This document shows positions 1 to 7,650 of a stretch of DNA of 12,827 nt, one piece after another (the stretch's first letter is position 1; each line of letters starts with the position of its first letter). The notes under the pieces were generated by a model. The model saw nothing but the letters and a program-made list of their open reading frames with translations, ran no database searches and had not been told where the DNA came from. The stretch is from Pelagophyceae sp. CCMP2097. Taxonomy: Eukaryota; Sar; Pelagophyceae. The stretch spans positions 17,310 through 30,136 of the forward strand of contig MU657176.1 in NCBI GenBank assembly GCA_026770575.1, read 5' to 3'. Both the position numbers and the translations under genes were made by a program.

Positions 1-129
1 CAACCAGCACAAAAGCCGGCCGTGGTGCCCGCTGAGCGAGTCGACGGCACGCGCCGCATCTTGATCGCCCATGGGCCGGCCGGCGAACTCCAACGAGTCG
101 GGGCTCAAACTTCGCCAGCCGCTCGAGCC

Positions 130-471
130 TATGGATCTAAGTGGACTGCCCCATCAAGGGTGACGTTTTTCGCGTTCAAACAAAGGCGCCACCTCTCCAT
201 GTAGTGCAAACGAGACATGTTGAGATCCAAACACGACTCACGTTGAAAAACGTCACCCTTGAAGGGGCGATCCGCGAGCACACCGGTCAGGCGCGGGTCC
301 GCGGAGCCGGAACCTAGAGATTCGATCGTCCGAAGGCGCAATCCGAGCCCTACTTGGACGACCACGCCCCCGTCCATATTTTCCGCAAGAGCGGCCGCGG
401 TCCTGATATTTTTCGCACGCACCACAAAGGACCACGCCCAGCACGATTCCCAACAGGCGCGCCGCCATCAA
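130..471 (-). CDS. Possible 5' part of a secreted or unknown protein (weak)
   Basis: A minus-strand ATG at 471 opens a signal-peptide-like stretch (MMAARLLGIVLGVVLCG). It is followed by a donor matching the local consensus (GTGCGT, 422-417). Splicing to a TAG acceptor near 353 keeps phase and joins a frame that stays open to a stop near 130. No domain is recognisable. The downstream part crosses the inverted repeat at 148-268 and has codon use unlike the confident genes, so at least that part may be non-coding. In favour: a minus-strand gene starting here would continue the alternating head-to-head layout. Against: no homology that I recognise, no convincing next exon, and the window edge. 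Treat as tentative. Confidence 0.2.
148..268. repeat. Inverted repeat, 24-bp arms with a 73-bp centre
   Basis: Positions 148-171 and the reverse complement of 245-268 agree at 23 of 24 bases. The shared core is CAAGGGTGACGTTTTTC. The centre is about 73 bp and of lower GC than the neighbourhood. The structure resembles a very small MITE or a long hairpin. I see no clear target-site duplication in the flanks, so an element boundary is not proved. Confidence 0.75.
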
Positions 472-562
472 TCGCGGTACATTGCCTCCTGGAGACGCGC
501 AAGCTTGGAGGTCCGCCCCGTTGGACCTTTGGCGAATTATCTGCTGCGCTCCGCCAGGGTGA

Positions 563-576
563 CTGAAAATCTGTCT
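563..576 (+). promoter_or_regulatory. CTGAAAATCTG motif, about 100 bp upstream of the GT14 gene
   Basis: CTGAAAATCTGTCT here matches 13 of 14 bases of CTGAAAATCTGGCT at 4009-4022, which lies in the divergent promoter region of the PA gene and the repeat-protein gene. The position relative to the first usable ATG (665) would suit a promoter element. The function is inferred only from recurrence and position. Confidence 0.25.
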
Positions 577-664
577 CCTTTTCGGCCTGTGTGCCCTTTT
601 CTTCCCAAAGGTGGAACCTCACGGATTTACCCGGGGACAGACATTACTCTATCGTCCGGAACCT

Positions 665-2616
665 ATGGACTTCCGAGCGCTGCTGCGGCACTACGACGGC
701 AGCGCGGCCGTCCAGCCGGCGGCACCGGTGCGTCCGCAGCGAGAACCGTGGGGAGATTCGGGCAGCGGTCTCCTGGAAGCCTCTATGCGTAGGCGCCAGC
801 CCGCGAGCAAGGCGCCTCGGGGCCCAGGGAGCCGCGGCTGTCGGCCGTCGACGACGCATGGCGACGGTGCGCCGGAGCGCGCCCGACGCTCGACGACGCG
901 CCACGGTAGGTCACTCTTCGACGGCGCCGCATCCGCGACGCGGTCCGCGGCGGCGGCACCGCAAACGACGGCGCGGCAGCTCGCCGTCTGCCTGCTCTGC
1001 GTCGATTCGCTGCCGCACGAAGCCGCACGCACCGGCGCCGAAACACGCAGGAGGCAAACGTCACAGAGGGCCGGTCGTCGCCTCTGAGGAGGGCCTCGCT
1101 CGAGCGGCTGGCGGCAGGTCTGGAGGCGATGGGCGTCGCGGTGCGCCGCCGAGTCGTCCATCGACGTCCACTTCTACGTCCACGCCCACCGCCGCCGCGA
1201 GGCCGCGCGCAGCTCGTCGTGGTGCGTGCGCTTTCTGCGAGGCGTCGTTTGGGCTCTGGGTCGGTCGGGCGGACGCGCTCGACGCAGGCTGGAGGCGCGC
1301 CTAATCGACGAGCATTTTGAGACGAAGTGGGGCTCCGTCGAGCTCGTGCGCGCGATGGACGCTTTGCTCGACGCGGCGCTGCGCCAACGCGGCCGCGCCG
1401 CCGACTACGTAACTTTCGCGTCTGAGACGTGCCTCCCCGTCGTGACGCCGCGGCAGCTCCAAGGCGAGCTCTTCGCCGGCGCCGCCGGTGAGGCGACGTC
1501 GTGGCTCCTCGCCTCGAACTGCCCGAACAACGGCTTCGCGGCGCAGCTCCAATGGGACCGTGAGTCAGACGGAACGACGGTCGACGACGACGACAAACGT
1601 GCCACAAGAGTCCCTTGTCGCGACTCGCGCACGAACGTTTGCATCTTCCTTAGGCGCATCCAAGGCGCTGCCGCGGGATTGCCTCTGGAAGGCGGATCAG
1701 TGGGTTTTACTGAGTCGGACGCACGCGGACGTGCTCGATCGGCTCCCCGGCGCCGTCAAGCGCGCTTTTAAACGCAACGCGCCTCGCCACGCCGGCGACG
1801 CCCGCGTCGACCTCTGGCGCCTCTTCGAGCGCGTGAGTGCCTCTATTTGCTCGACCGGACGAGGCGCTGGATCCCCGTCTATTGCCTGACAAAACCTCCG
1901 CGACGTAAAGCGCCCGCAGACGCGGGCCGGCGACGAGCTCTACTTTGCGAGCTGCCTGGCCCTGTGCGGCCACCTCAGACCAGGCGCGTTTCAGCCTTCA
2001 TTGCTTCGGCGCGCGTCTCTCCCGTCCGTGCTTTTACGCGATCTCTGGCGTAGTCGCCGAGTCGACGCGGGCCGACGACCGCGGCGTGGACCATGCCGTG
2101 CGGCGCGCCGCGCCAGGGTCAATGGTGGAATGCCGTCGGGTGACGTGGTGCGACTGGTCTGCGTCGTGCAAGTCGCCTAAGACGATCGAAAGGTGCGACT
2201 CGCCTCGCGGCATCACCCGTCGTCAGACCGCATCGAAGGCGTCCGTCGCGACGCTTTCGACCCCCCACAGCTTCACGCGGGCGGTCGTCGCGACGGCGCG
2301 CGCCGAGCGCTGCCTCTTTGCGCGAAAGTTCCCCGCGGGCGCGCTTGGCGACGAGGCAGGCAACGTCGCAGTCTGGGAGGCCGCGCTGCTCGACGACGCG
2401 CCGCTCGACGTCGCCCCGCTCGGCAACGCGCTCGACGGCGCCTCGCCGCCGGCGGACGCTCCAGCCGCGCCGATTTCCACAGTGGACGCTCCAGCCGCAC
2501 CGATCGCCACGGCGCCCGAGGACCGCAACGACGACGACTCTATCGCCGACGACGGTCCATCCGGCGACGACGAGGCGGCCGGGCACCCGAGAGCCAAGAA
2601 GCCGCGGACGACGTAA
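665..2616 (+). CDS. GT14 (core-2/I-branching-like, DUF266 type) glycosyltransferase, multi-exon
   Basis: This is probably a Golgi or ER glycosyltransferase of family GT14, which adds a sugar (GlcNAc or xylose in known members) to glycans. The acceptor cannot be told. The secure coding exons are 980-1024, 1118-1221, 1288-1559, 1654-1832, 1920-1983 (or -2049), 2117-2192 and 2271-2616, and their phases join without a stop. Family motifs appear in order: LAVCLLCVDSLPHEA, IDVHFYVHAH, DYVTFASETCLPV (plant form ESCIPL), CLWKADQWVLLSRTHAD, AGDELYF (its Glu aligns with the proposed catalytic base of C2GnT), RVTWCDWSASCKSPKT (plant LTWVDWSRGGSHPATF), and CLFARKFPAG. The C-terminal tail is Ala/Pro- and Asp-rich and ends in a basic patch. 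The 5' end is uncertain. ATG 665 is in frame; either it reads straight through (466 aa), or an intron 728-979 (GTGCGT...CAG, phase 0) is removed (382 aa). No clear membrane anchor is visible. Confidence 0.82.
1025..1117 (+). other. Probable GC-AG intron in the GT14 gene
   Basis: The reading frame of LAVCLLCVDSLPHEA must connect to VWRRWASRCAAESS, which begins right after GGCAG at 1117. An in-frame TGA at 1085 forces an intron. The only phase-0 junction I find that keeps both conserved blocks uses a GC donor at 1025 (GCACGC). The intron would be 93 nt. The acceptor is firm, the donor less so. Confidence 0.5.
1984..2116 (+). other. GT14 intron with a donor choice: GC at 1984 or GT at 2050
   Basis: The acceptor CGCCAG at 2116 is fixed by the downstream block VECRRVTWCDWS. 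Two donors give the same phase. GC at 1984 (GCGCGT) yields GHLRPGSMVECRR. GT at 2050 (GTAGTC) retains 22 extra residues without recognisable motifs. GTAGTC does not fit the GTG[A/C]G pattern of the other GT donors of the window, whereas GCGCGT resembles it with C for T. I prefer the GC donor, but RNA evidence would settle it. Confidence 0.5.
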
Positions 2617-2732
2617 CACATGACCACCGCACTCGGGGTCGTCGTTGGAAAGACCCGGCCGGGCGCTCCTCGAGTGGCATGCGCAAAGGGCCACTGTAGC
2701 ACGGGTCCGAGCCTCGAGAGGTTTGTGTTAAG

Positions 2733-3640
2733 TTAGAGGTCGCGCTTTTGCTTGCCCTTGTGCGCCCCCTTGGTGCGCTGCTGCTGCTTGTTGATCCACT
2801 GCGGGCCGACCTTTGGGATGGTGAAACGGTCGAGCGGCATCAATCGCTGCAGGCGCGCGCCCGACTCGGTGGAGACGAGGACGGCGGGGATCTTCACCTT
2901 GCGCCACTCTACGGGGTCGTCCTTGGCCGCGAAGCCGCCGAGCTTCCTACGATCGGGCCTCGACCAGGCGCCGGCGCAGCCGGGTCGACGCACTTGGATC
3001 CGACGCGGCCGCAGTCAAGGTCTGTGCACTGGCCTAGATCACGGCGCTCCGACGGGGCCGAATCCGCCGAGGGGACTCGCCGTCGTCGACGAGCACGACT
3101 CCTATAGAGCCGGCCTGCTGCACGGCGAGAATCTTCTGGACGAGCGGGACGTTGCCGCCGCGGTCGCAGAGCGCAATCTTCCCGCGCAGCTCGGCGGCGT
3201 TGAGGATCTTCGAGGCGTCGTTCCTACGGGCAAAGCCGGTGACACCTCTACCGCGTCGCAAAGTCCGAGGCTCACGGCACGGCGTAGACGATTGTGCTCG
3301 TCAGCCGGTACTCGCGCACGCCCTGGAGCGCGGTGAGGCCCAACTCGAAGAATCCCTCGGTCTCCGGGTCGTCGCAGGACCTGCCGTCGGCGTCTTTGCG
3401 CGCGGTCCGCGTCGCCCGCCGCGCGGGCGCCGCGAGACCCAGGCCCACGCAGGGTGGCATATGCGCTCCGCGCGCCGCCGGGGTGGGTACGCACGAGCAG
3501 AACTCGAGGCGGGCGAGGCCGGAGCGGCCGAGGTGCGCCCTCTCGGCGTGCGCGCCCTCGGTCAGAGTCAGCTTGACCTCGGACGGCCCGTCCACCGCAA
3601 CCGCGCGGACCGCCGCGACGGCGAGCAGCAGCGCATACAT
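2733..3640 (-). CDS. Small secreted PA (protease-associated) domain protein, PRADC1-like in size
   Basis: The protein is probably secreted or lumenal and carries a PA domain, a protein-interaction or substrate-guiding fold found in peptidases and sorting receptors. No catalytic domain follows, so it is not a protease by itself. Exons on the minus strand are 3640-3495, 3380-3276, 3223-3081, 3033-2994 and 2946-2733. They sum to 648 nt, an exact frame of 215 aa ending in TAA. Residues 1-16 form a signal peptide (MYALLLAVAAVRAVAV). The PA core reads LNAAELRGKIALCDRGG, then AGSIGVVLVDDGQC, TDLDCGRVGSK and VKIPAVLVSTESGARLQRLM. The C-terminus is basic and Gln/Lys-rich. The intron 3381-3494 is stop-free and in phase; if it is retained, the protein has 38 more residues (253 aa). 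The gene is convergent with the GT14 gene (116 bp) and divergent from the repeat-protein gene. Confidence 0.82.
3034..3080 (-). other. GC-AG intron, 47 nt, in the PA-domain gene
   Basis: Read on the minus strand, the intron starts GCGAGT at 3080 and ends CTAG at 3034. Splicing joins GVVLVDDG to QCTDLDCGRVGSK, which restores the usual Cys-containing loop after the PA-domain VDDG. I could find no GT donor that gives this junction. The next intron (2947-2993, GTGCGT...TAG) is also 47 nt. Confidence 0.7.
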
Positions 3641-4195
3641 GCGTCATAGACGAGCTGCGAGGCGTCGCCGCGCGTCCATGGGTACAAACTTTGAACGAGC
3701 TCGCGAGGTGAGCGGCCGGTAGTCGCCGTAAACCTCTTGTAAACAGGCGTCATCGTAAATCACTGCGGAAAACACAACGTTGTTGTCGCGGGGCGCTGCC
3801 GTACCGATTCGGCGATTCGCACGAGACTCCCGAACCTCCGACGCGCGCGCTCCTCGCCCTTGTCTTCGGCGAATAAATTTCCTGCTTTTGGATCGCGACG
3901 CAGGAATGCGCATGGTTCCGAACAGGCGCGACCTCTCCCGTGTGGCTGGGTGTATCACGCAGTAGCCGAAGTAAAGTCCGTTGGCGTCAGACTGAAAATT
4001 ACGTCCCACTGAAAATCTGGCTGCCCCTGAAAATTACGTCACTCCAATAGTCATTTTGTCTCTGTCTCGCCTCTAAATATCGTCGTCGGCGAGCAACGTA
4101 ACTAGGGTGGACCCGGAGACTCCTCCTCGCCTGCTCCGCGTACGGGGCCTCGAAACCCTTGCGGCACGCCGCGGACCCGCTCCGTGGCCGCAGCC
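3641..4195. promoter_or_regulatory. Divergent intergenic region between the PA gene and the repeat-protein gene
   Basis: These 555 bp lie between two divergent start codons (3640 minus, 4196 plus), so they should hold both promoters. No family motif was recognised in any frame. The notable content is a cluster of three related motifs at 3992-4040 (CTGAAAATTACGTC twice and CTGAAAATCTGGCT once). GC is lower between about 3960 and 4080 than in the genes. No TATA box can be assigned with confidence. Confidence 0.5.
3992..4040 (+). repeat. Three CTGAAAAT-type motifs in tandem
   Basis: CTGAAAATTACGTC occurs exactly at 3992-4005 and 4027-4040, and CTGAAAATCTGGCT lies between them at 4009-4022. The two perfect copies contain TACGTC, and the second extends to TTACGTCAC, which resembles bZIP half-sites (TGACGT on the other strand). 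They could be regulatory or the remnant of a small repeat. Confidence 0.6.
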
Positions 4196-7100
4196 ATGAA
4201 GTTTTTTGTCGCGCTCGCGGGCGCCGTCCTCGGCCAGGTCTGGCATGCCTCGGCCGCCGCAGAGGTCGAGATGGACGTCGCGCCCGACGTCGAAATCGTG
4301 CGTCCCCTGTGCCGACGCGGCCCGGCGGGCAAATATCCCCGCATACGCCGCGCGCCGGGGGTCGGGGGCCGGATATTTTTTTAAAATGCGCCCATGCGGG
4401 TAAACTGCCCGGAAAGTCCGATCTGGGCGCGGGGCGCGGCGGGCCGGCCCGTTCTGCGCCTGGGCCGCCCCGGGCGTCGACGGGCTGCCCCCGCCCGCCA
4501 GCCGCCCGGGCGCGCCGGGCGCGGCGGCATAATATCGCAAAGATTCCCGGGCGGGCCGGCCCGTTCTGCGCCCGGGCCGCCCCGGGCGTCGACGGGCTGC
4601 CCCCGCCCGCCAACCGCCCGGGCGCGCCGGGCGTGGCGGCATAATATTGCAAAGATTCCCGGGCTTCTGGCGCCGCGCCGCCGACGCTTCGCCCTCGTAG
4701 ATCCAGCGGCCGACGCTGCTGTACTCCAACATCTCGCCCAAGCTCCGCATCCAGGGCAAGGGCTTTGGCAAGAATGCCGATGAGATCAAGCTCACTTTCA
4801 TCCCGCCACTCTCCAAGAAGGGCAAGCCCATGTGAGGCGCTTGCTTTGATGATGGGGAGGCTGGCGGGGGGACGGCGGGCCGCTGCGCGCCGTCGACGGG
4901 CGCGCCCTCCGCTGACTGGCGCTTGTGTAGCTACAACATTTCGGTGACGGACACGGTGCTCTCGCTCGGCCTGAAGAAGGGCGAGTCGTGGCCGACTTCG
5001 TCTTCCGGGTCGGCGACGCTCTTCCTGCAGTCCATCATCGTGGACAAGCACGGCCCGCAGAACCAGCTGGAGTCTGCGGTGCCCGTGGCGACAGTCATCG
5101 AGCCGCCGTCGGTCGTCCGCGGCGAGGACAAGGTCATCTACATGACGGGTACGCCCCGTTTCCTCATCAACGGCACGGGCTTCCGCGACGGCACGACCAC
5201 GCTGACCTTCGACCCGCCGCTCGTGCGCGACGTGGACTACGTGCTGGCCGTAAGGTCGCCGACGGTGCTGCAGCTCGCGCTCAAGACGGGCCGGAAATGG
5301 CGCGTCGACGGCGAGCCGGGGCCGCTGCGCCTGCGGCGCATCGACTCGGGCGCTGGCGCGCTGCGCATCGACCCCAAGTTCGGCGGCGTCACCGTCGCCG
5401 AGGTGCAGGCGGACCTCGGGGGCCACGGCGTCTCGGCAGTCGGCAACCCTACGATGCTCATCTACCAAAACACGGCCAGCGTCGTCGTCAAGGGCGCGGG
5501 CTTCGACCACGCGAACCAGGTCGAGGGCTTCGGCGCGCCGCGCATGCGCTGGGGCAACGGCCTGCTCGGCCGCGGCGTTAACTTTACCGTGTCCACGTTC
5601 GACGACGCGCGCGTCGAGCTCGTGCTCAAGCCAGGGTCGCTCTGGCGGCGCAACGGCGCCAACCTGCCTGCGCCGCTGACGCTGCTGGCCTGCGACGTCG
5701 GGTCGGGCTACGTGGCCATTGGCGCGACGGAGGCGAAGAAGGGCATTCGCGTGGCGACTGTTTTCGAGTCGCCCGCGGTGACGCCGCAGCCGCTCACGTC
5801 GCTCTTCCGCACGCACTCGGCGCAGCTGTGGGTCACTGGCGTCGGCTTCACGCGCGCCGGCGCCGCCGGCGGCCTCGGGGCGGAGATGAAGCTGGAATTT
5901 GAGCCCGCGCTCCGCGTGGGCGTCGACTACACGCTCACCGTCTTCAACCGCACGCACGCTCTTGTGCGCCTGCGCGAGGGCCGCGCCTGGGCGGCCGCGC
6001 CGGGCCCGCTCTACGTCACGGGCTGCGACGCCGGCGCCGGGCCGTACGCCAACTTTAAGCCCGCAGCCGTGGCGCACGTCCTCCCCGACGCCGCCGCGCA
6101 CGAGTCGGGCGTGGAAGTCACTCGCACGAACCACCAGGTCCTCTACCAGACGCCGGCGATCCGGCATTTGGAGATCCACGGCTCTTCGCTCTCGCAGGAC
6201 TCCAAGCTGGCGTTCAACCCCCCGCTGGTGAAGAACGTCGACTACAAGGTGCTGCGCGCGACGACGGACGTCATGATCCTTGCGCTGCTCGCGGGCAAGA
6301 TGTGGCGCAAGACGCCCGGCCAGCTGACGCTGCTGAGCGTCGACACTGGCAAGGGCGACGTGGACATGGCGCACGGCACCGGCATCGTCGTCGCCGACAT
6401 TGCGGCCAACCCGACGGTGGCCACGTCCACGGCGCGCGTCACCGCGTCGACGACGCGCCGGCTGTCCATCTACGGCACGGGCTTTTCCATTGACGGCACG
6501 GAGCTGACTCTGGAGCCGACGTCGCGGTCCGCGTACGACGTCGAGGCCGTCTACGAGAATGAAGTCGTGCTGCGCCTCAGGGAGGGCAAGTCGTGGGGCG
6601 TCGTGCCCAAGGACGCCAAGGAGGCCATGCCTCTGGTCGTGACGAAGATTGACACTGCTGCTGGCGAGTACATCTTCCAGGACGGCGCGGGGGCCGCTGC
6701 GCCCGTCGTCGTGGCCATGATCGTGCAGGACTCTGCTGCCACGGGCGCCAACGGCGACGTGCTGCGCTGCGACGACACTTGCATGTGGGCCAACGACGGC
6801 GTCTGCGACGACGGGTCGCAGGACGGCGGCGGCGGCGGCGAGGGCGAAGGCAAGGGCGGCGGCGCGTGGTGGGAGGACGACGACCTTGGCGGGTGGTACT
6901 CGGACGAGCGCGAGGGCGGCGGCGACGGCGGCGACGGCGACGGCGGCGACGAGTACGACTATGGGTACGAGTACGACGACTCTTACGGCTACTACGGCGA
7001 CGACGCGGCCATGCCCGCCTGCATCGCCGGCACCGACTGCACTGACTGCGGCGGGCCGCTCGCGGCTTCCGCGTCTTCGGGCGAGGGCGAGGACGCCATG

Positions 7101-7490
7101 GACTTGAAGGGCGACTGGGACGACGACGAATGGTTCGACGACGACACCGAGGAGTGGTGGGACGACGACTATGACTTCGGCGAGGAGTGGGACGGCTTCG
7201 AGGACGACGAGAAGGAGGGCGACGGGCCCGTGGGCATCATCCAGTCGGTACACCCGACGCGCAAGCCGAACAAGCGCCACTCTGGAAAGGGCCGCGGCAA
7301 GCGTGGCCAGGACGAAGGCGGCGCCTTCGACCCGAGCCAGCACCCGGCGCTCGTCGCCGCCTTCGTCCTCGCGGCGGCCGCCGCCTCGTTCTGCGCCTGC
7401 GCCGGCCTGTTCAAGAAGCCCAAGACGGGCCAGCTCGCCGCGGACGAGGAGCCCTGCTGTTCCGGCAAGCGCAAGCAGGCCCAGGCGTAG
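4196..7490 (+). CDS. Single-pass membrane protein with six IPT-like repeats and a split Cys-rich module
   Basis: Exons 4196-4297, 4701-4831 and 4931-7490 sum to 2793 nt, an exact frame of 930 aa. Residues 1-22 are a signal peptide (MKFFVALAGAVLGQVWHASA). Six repeats of about 107-115 residues start near 37, 146, 253, 368, 481 and 582. Each has a pattern like LxIxGTGF, then LTFDPPL, VDYxLxV, a Leu-rich strand, GKxW, PGPLxL, and DxGxG, reminiscent of Ig-like/IPT strands. A Cys-rich module follows (DDTCMWANDGVCDDG from 691, GTDCTDCGG to about 786), interrupted by a Gly/Asp/Tyr-rich stretch. Next come an acidic Asp/Glu/Trp region, a basic patch, and a transmembrane helix at about 883-907 (ALVAAFVLAAAAASFCACAG) with a short Cys/Lys cytosolic tail. 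This suggests a type I surface protein. I recall similar repeat proteins from algae, but know no function. The second intron (4832-4930) splits an Ile codon. Confidence 0.85.
4298..4700 (+). other. Intron 1 of the repeat-protein gene (403 nt), with an internal duplication
   Basis: The donor GTGCGT directly follows ...APDVEI (phase 0). The acceptor CTCGTAG at 4700 precedes IQRPTLLYSNISPKLRIQG, the start of repeat 1. It is by far the longest intron in the window; the others are about 47-133 nt, up to 252 nt if the optional GT14 intron is real. The extra length comes mainly from a 112-bp tandem duplication (4439-4662). An imperfect inverted repeat lies before it: CGGGCA...CCCGCAT at 4326-4344 against the reverse complement of 4394-4411. 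An alternative acceptor six bases downstream (ATCCAG) would also keep frame. Confidence 0.75.
4439..4662. repeat. Tandem duplication, 2 x 112 bp, inside intron 1
   Basis: Units 4439-4550 and 4551-4662 differ at four positions by my alignment, and all four are transitions. Three of them are CpG in one copy and TpG in the other. Each unit is very GC-rich but ends in an AT-containing tail (GCATAATAT...GCAAAGATTCCCGG). Nothing similar was found elsewhere in the window. Confidence 0.9.
6819..6975 (+). repeat. Gly/Asp/Tyr-coding low-complexity stretch
   Basis: Runs of GGC and GAC triplets encode poly-Gly, then Gly-Asp, then Tyr/Asp/Glu-rich sequence. The stretch sits between the two halves of the Cys-rich module of the repeat protein and keeps the frame. 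Triplet slippage is the simplest origin. Confidence 0.7.
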
Positions 7491-7650
7491 GCGCCCGAAA
7501 CGTTCCCTCATCCAACGTGATCCGGCGATCTCCACGAGCATATGCGCCGTGGACGCAGCGCCCGGGAACCCCGACCACGCTCCCCGGGAGACCCCAATCC
7601 GTAACTTCAATTCTATACGCCTCGGAGCACGTGCGATCAAGTGGAGCCGC
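7491..7650. other. Convergent 3' intergenic gap
   Basis: These 160 bp separate the stop codon of the plus-strand repeat-protein gene from the stop codon of minus-strand CENP-S. Both 3' UTRs must lie here or overlap. I see no canonical AATAAA signal on either strand. Confidence 0.5.

Larger units (their letters stand above)
1..664. other. Region without a secure gene, upstream of the GT14 gene
   Basis: I found no reading frame here with recognisable family motifs. The segment around 170-250 has lower GC than the exons of the window. It contains the inverted repeat at 148-268, a CTGAAAAT motif at 563-576 that recurs near 4000, and a weak minus-strand signal-peptide-like frame starting at 471. 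The part from about 480 to 664 would be the upstream region of the GT14 gene, and possibly a divergent promoter if the minus-strand frame is real. Confidence 0.5.

Noticed and set aside
783..1607. Minus-strand 274-codon frame
   Set aside because: Arg-rich translation opposite GT14 exons that have family motifs and matching splice phases.
2733..2750. C-terminal KRDL of the PA protein as an ER-retention signal
   Set aside because: It departs from the KDEL/HDEL consensus at key positions, so I do not claim ER retention.
3644..4009. Minus-strand 121-codon frame upstream of the PA gene
   Set aside because: No motif, codon use unlike the genes, and it lies in the expected promoter interval. A 5' exon of the PA gene is not needed, since its signal peptide starts at 3640.
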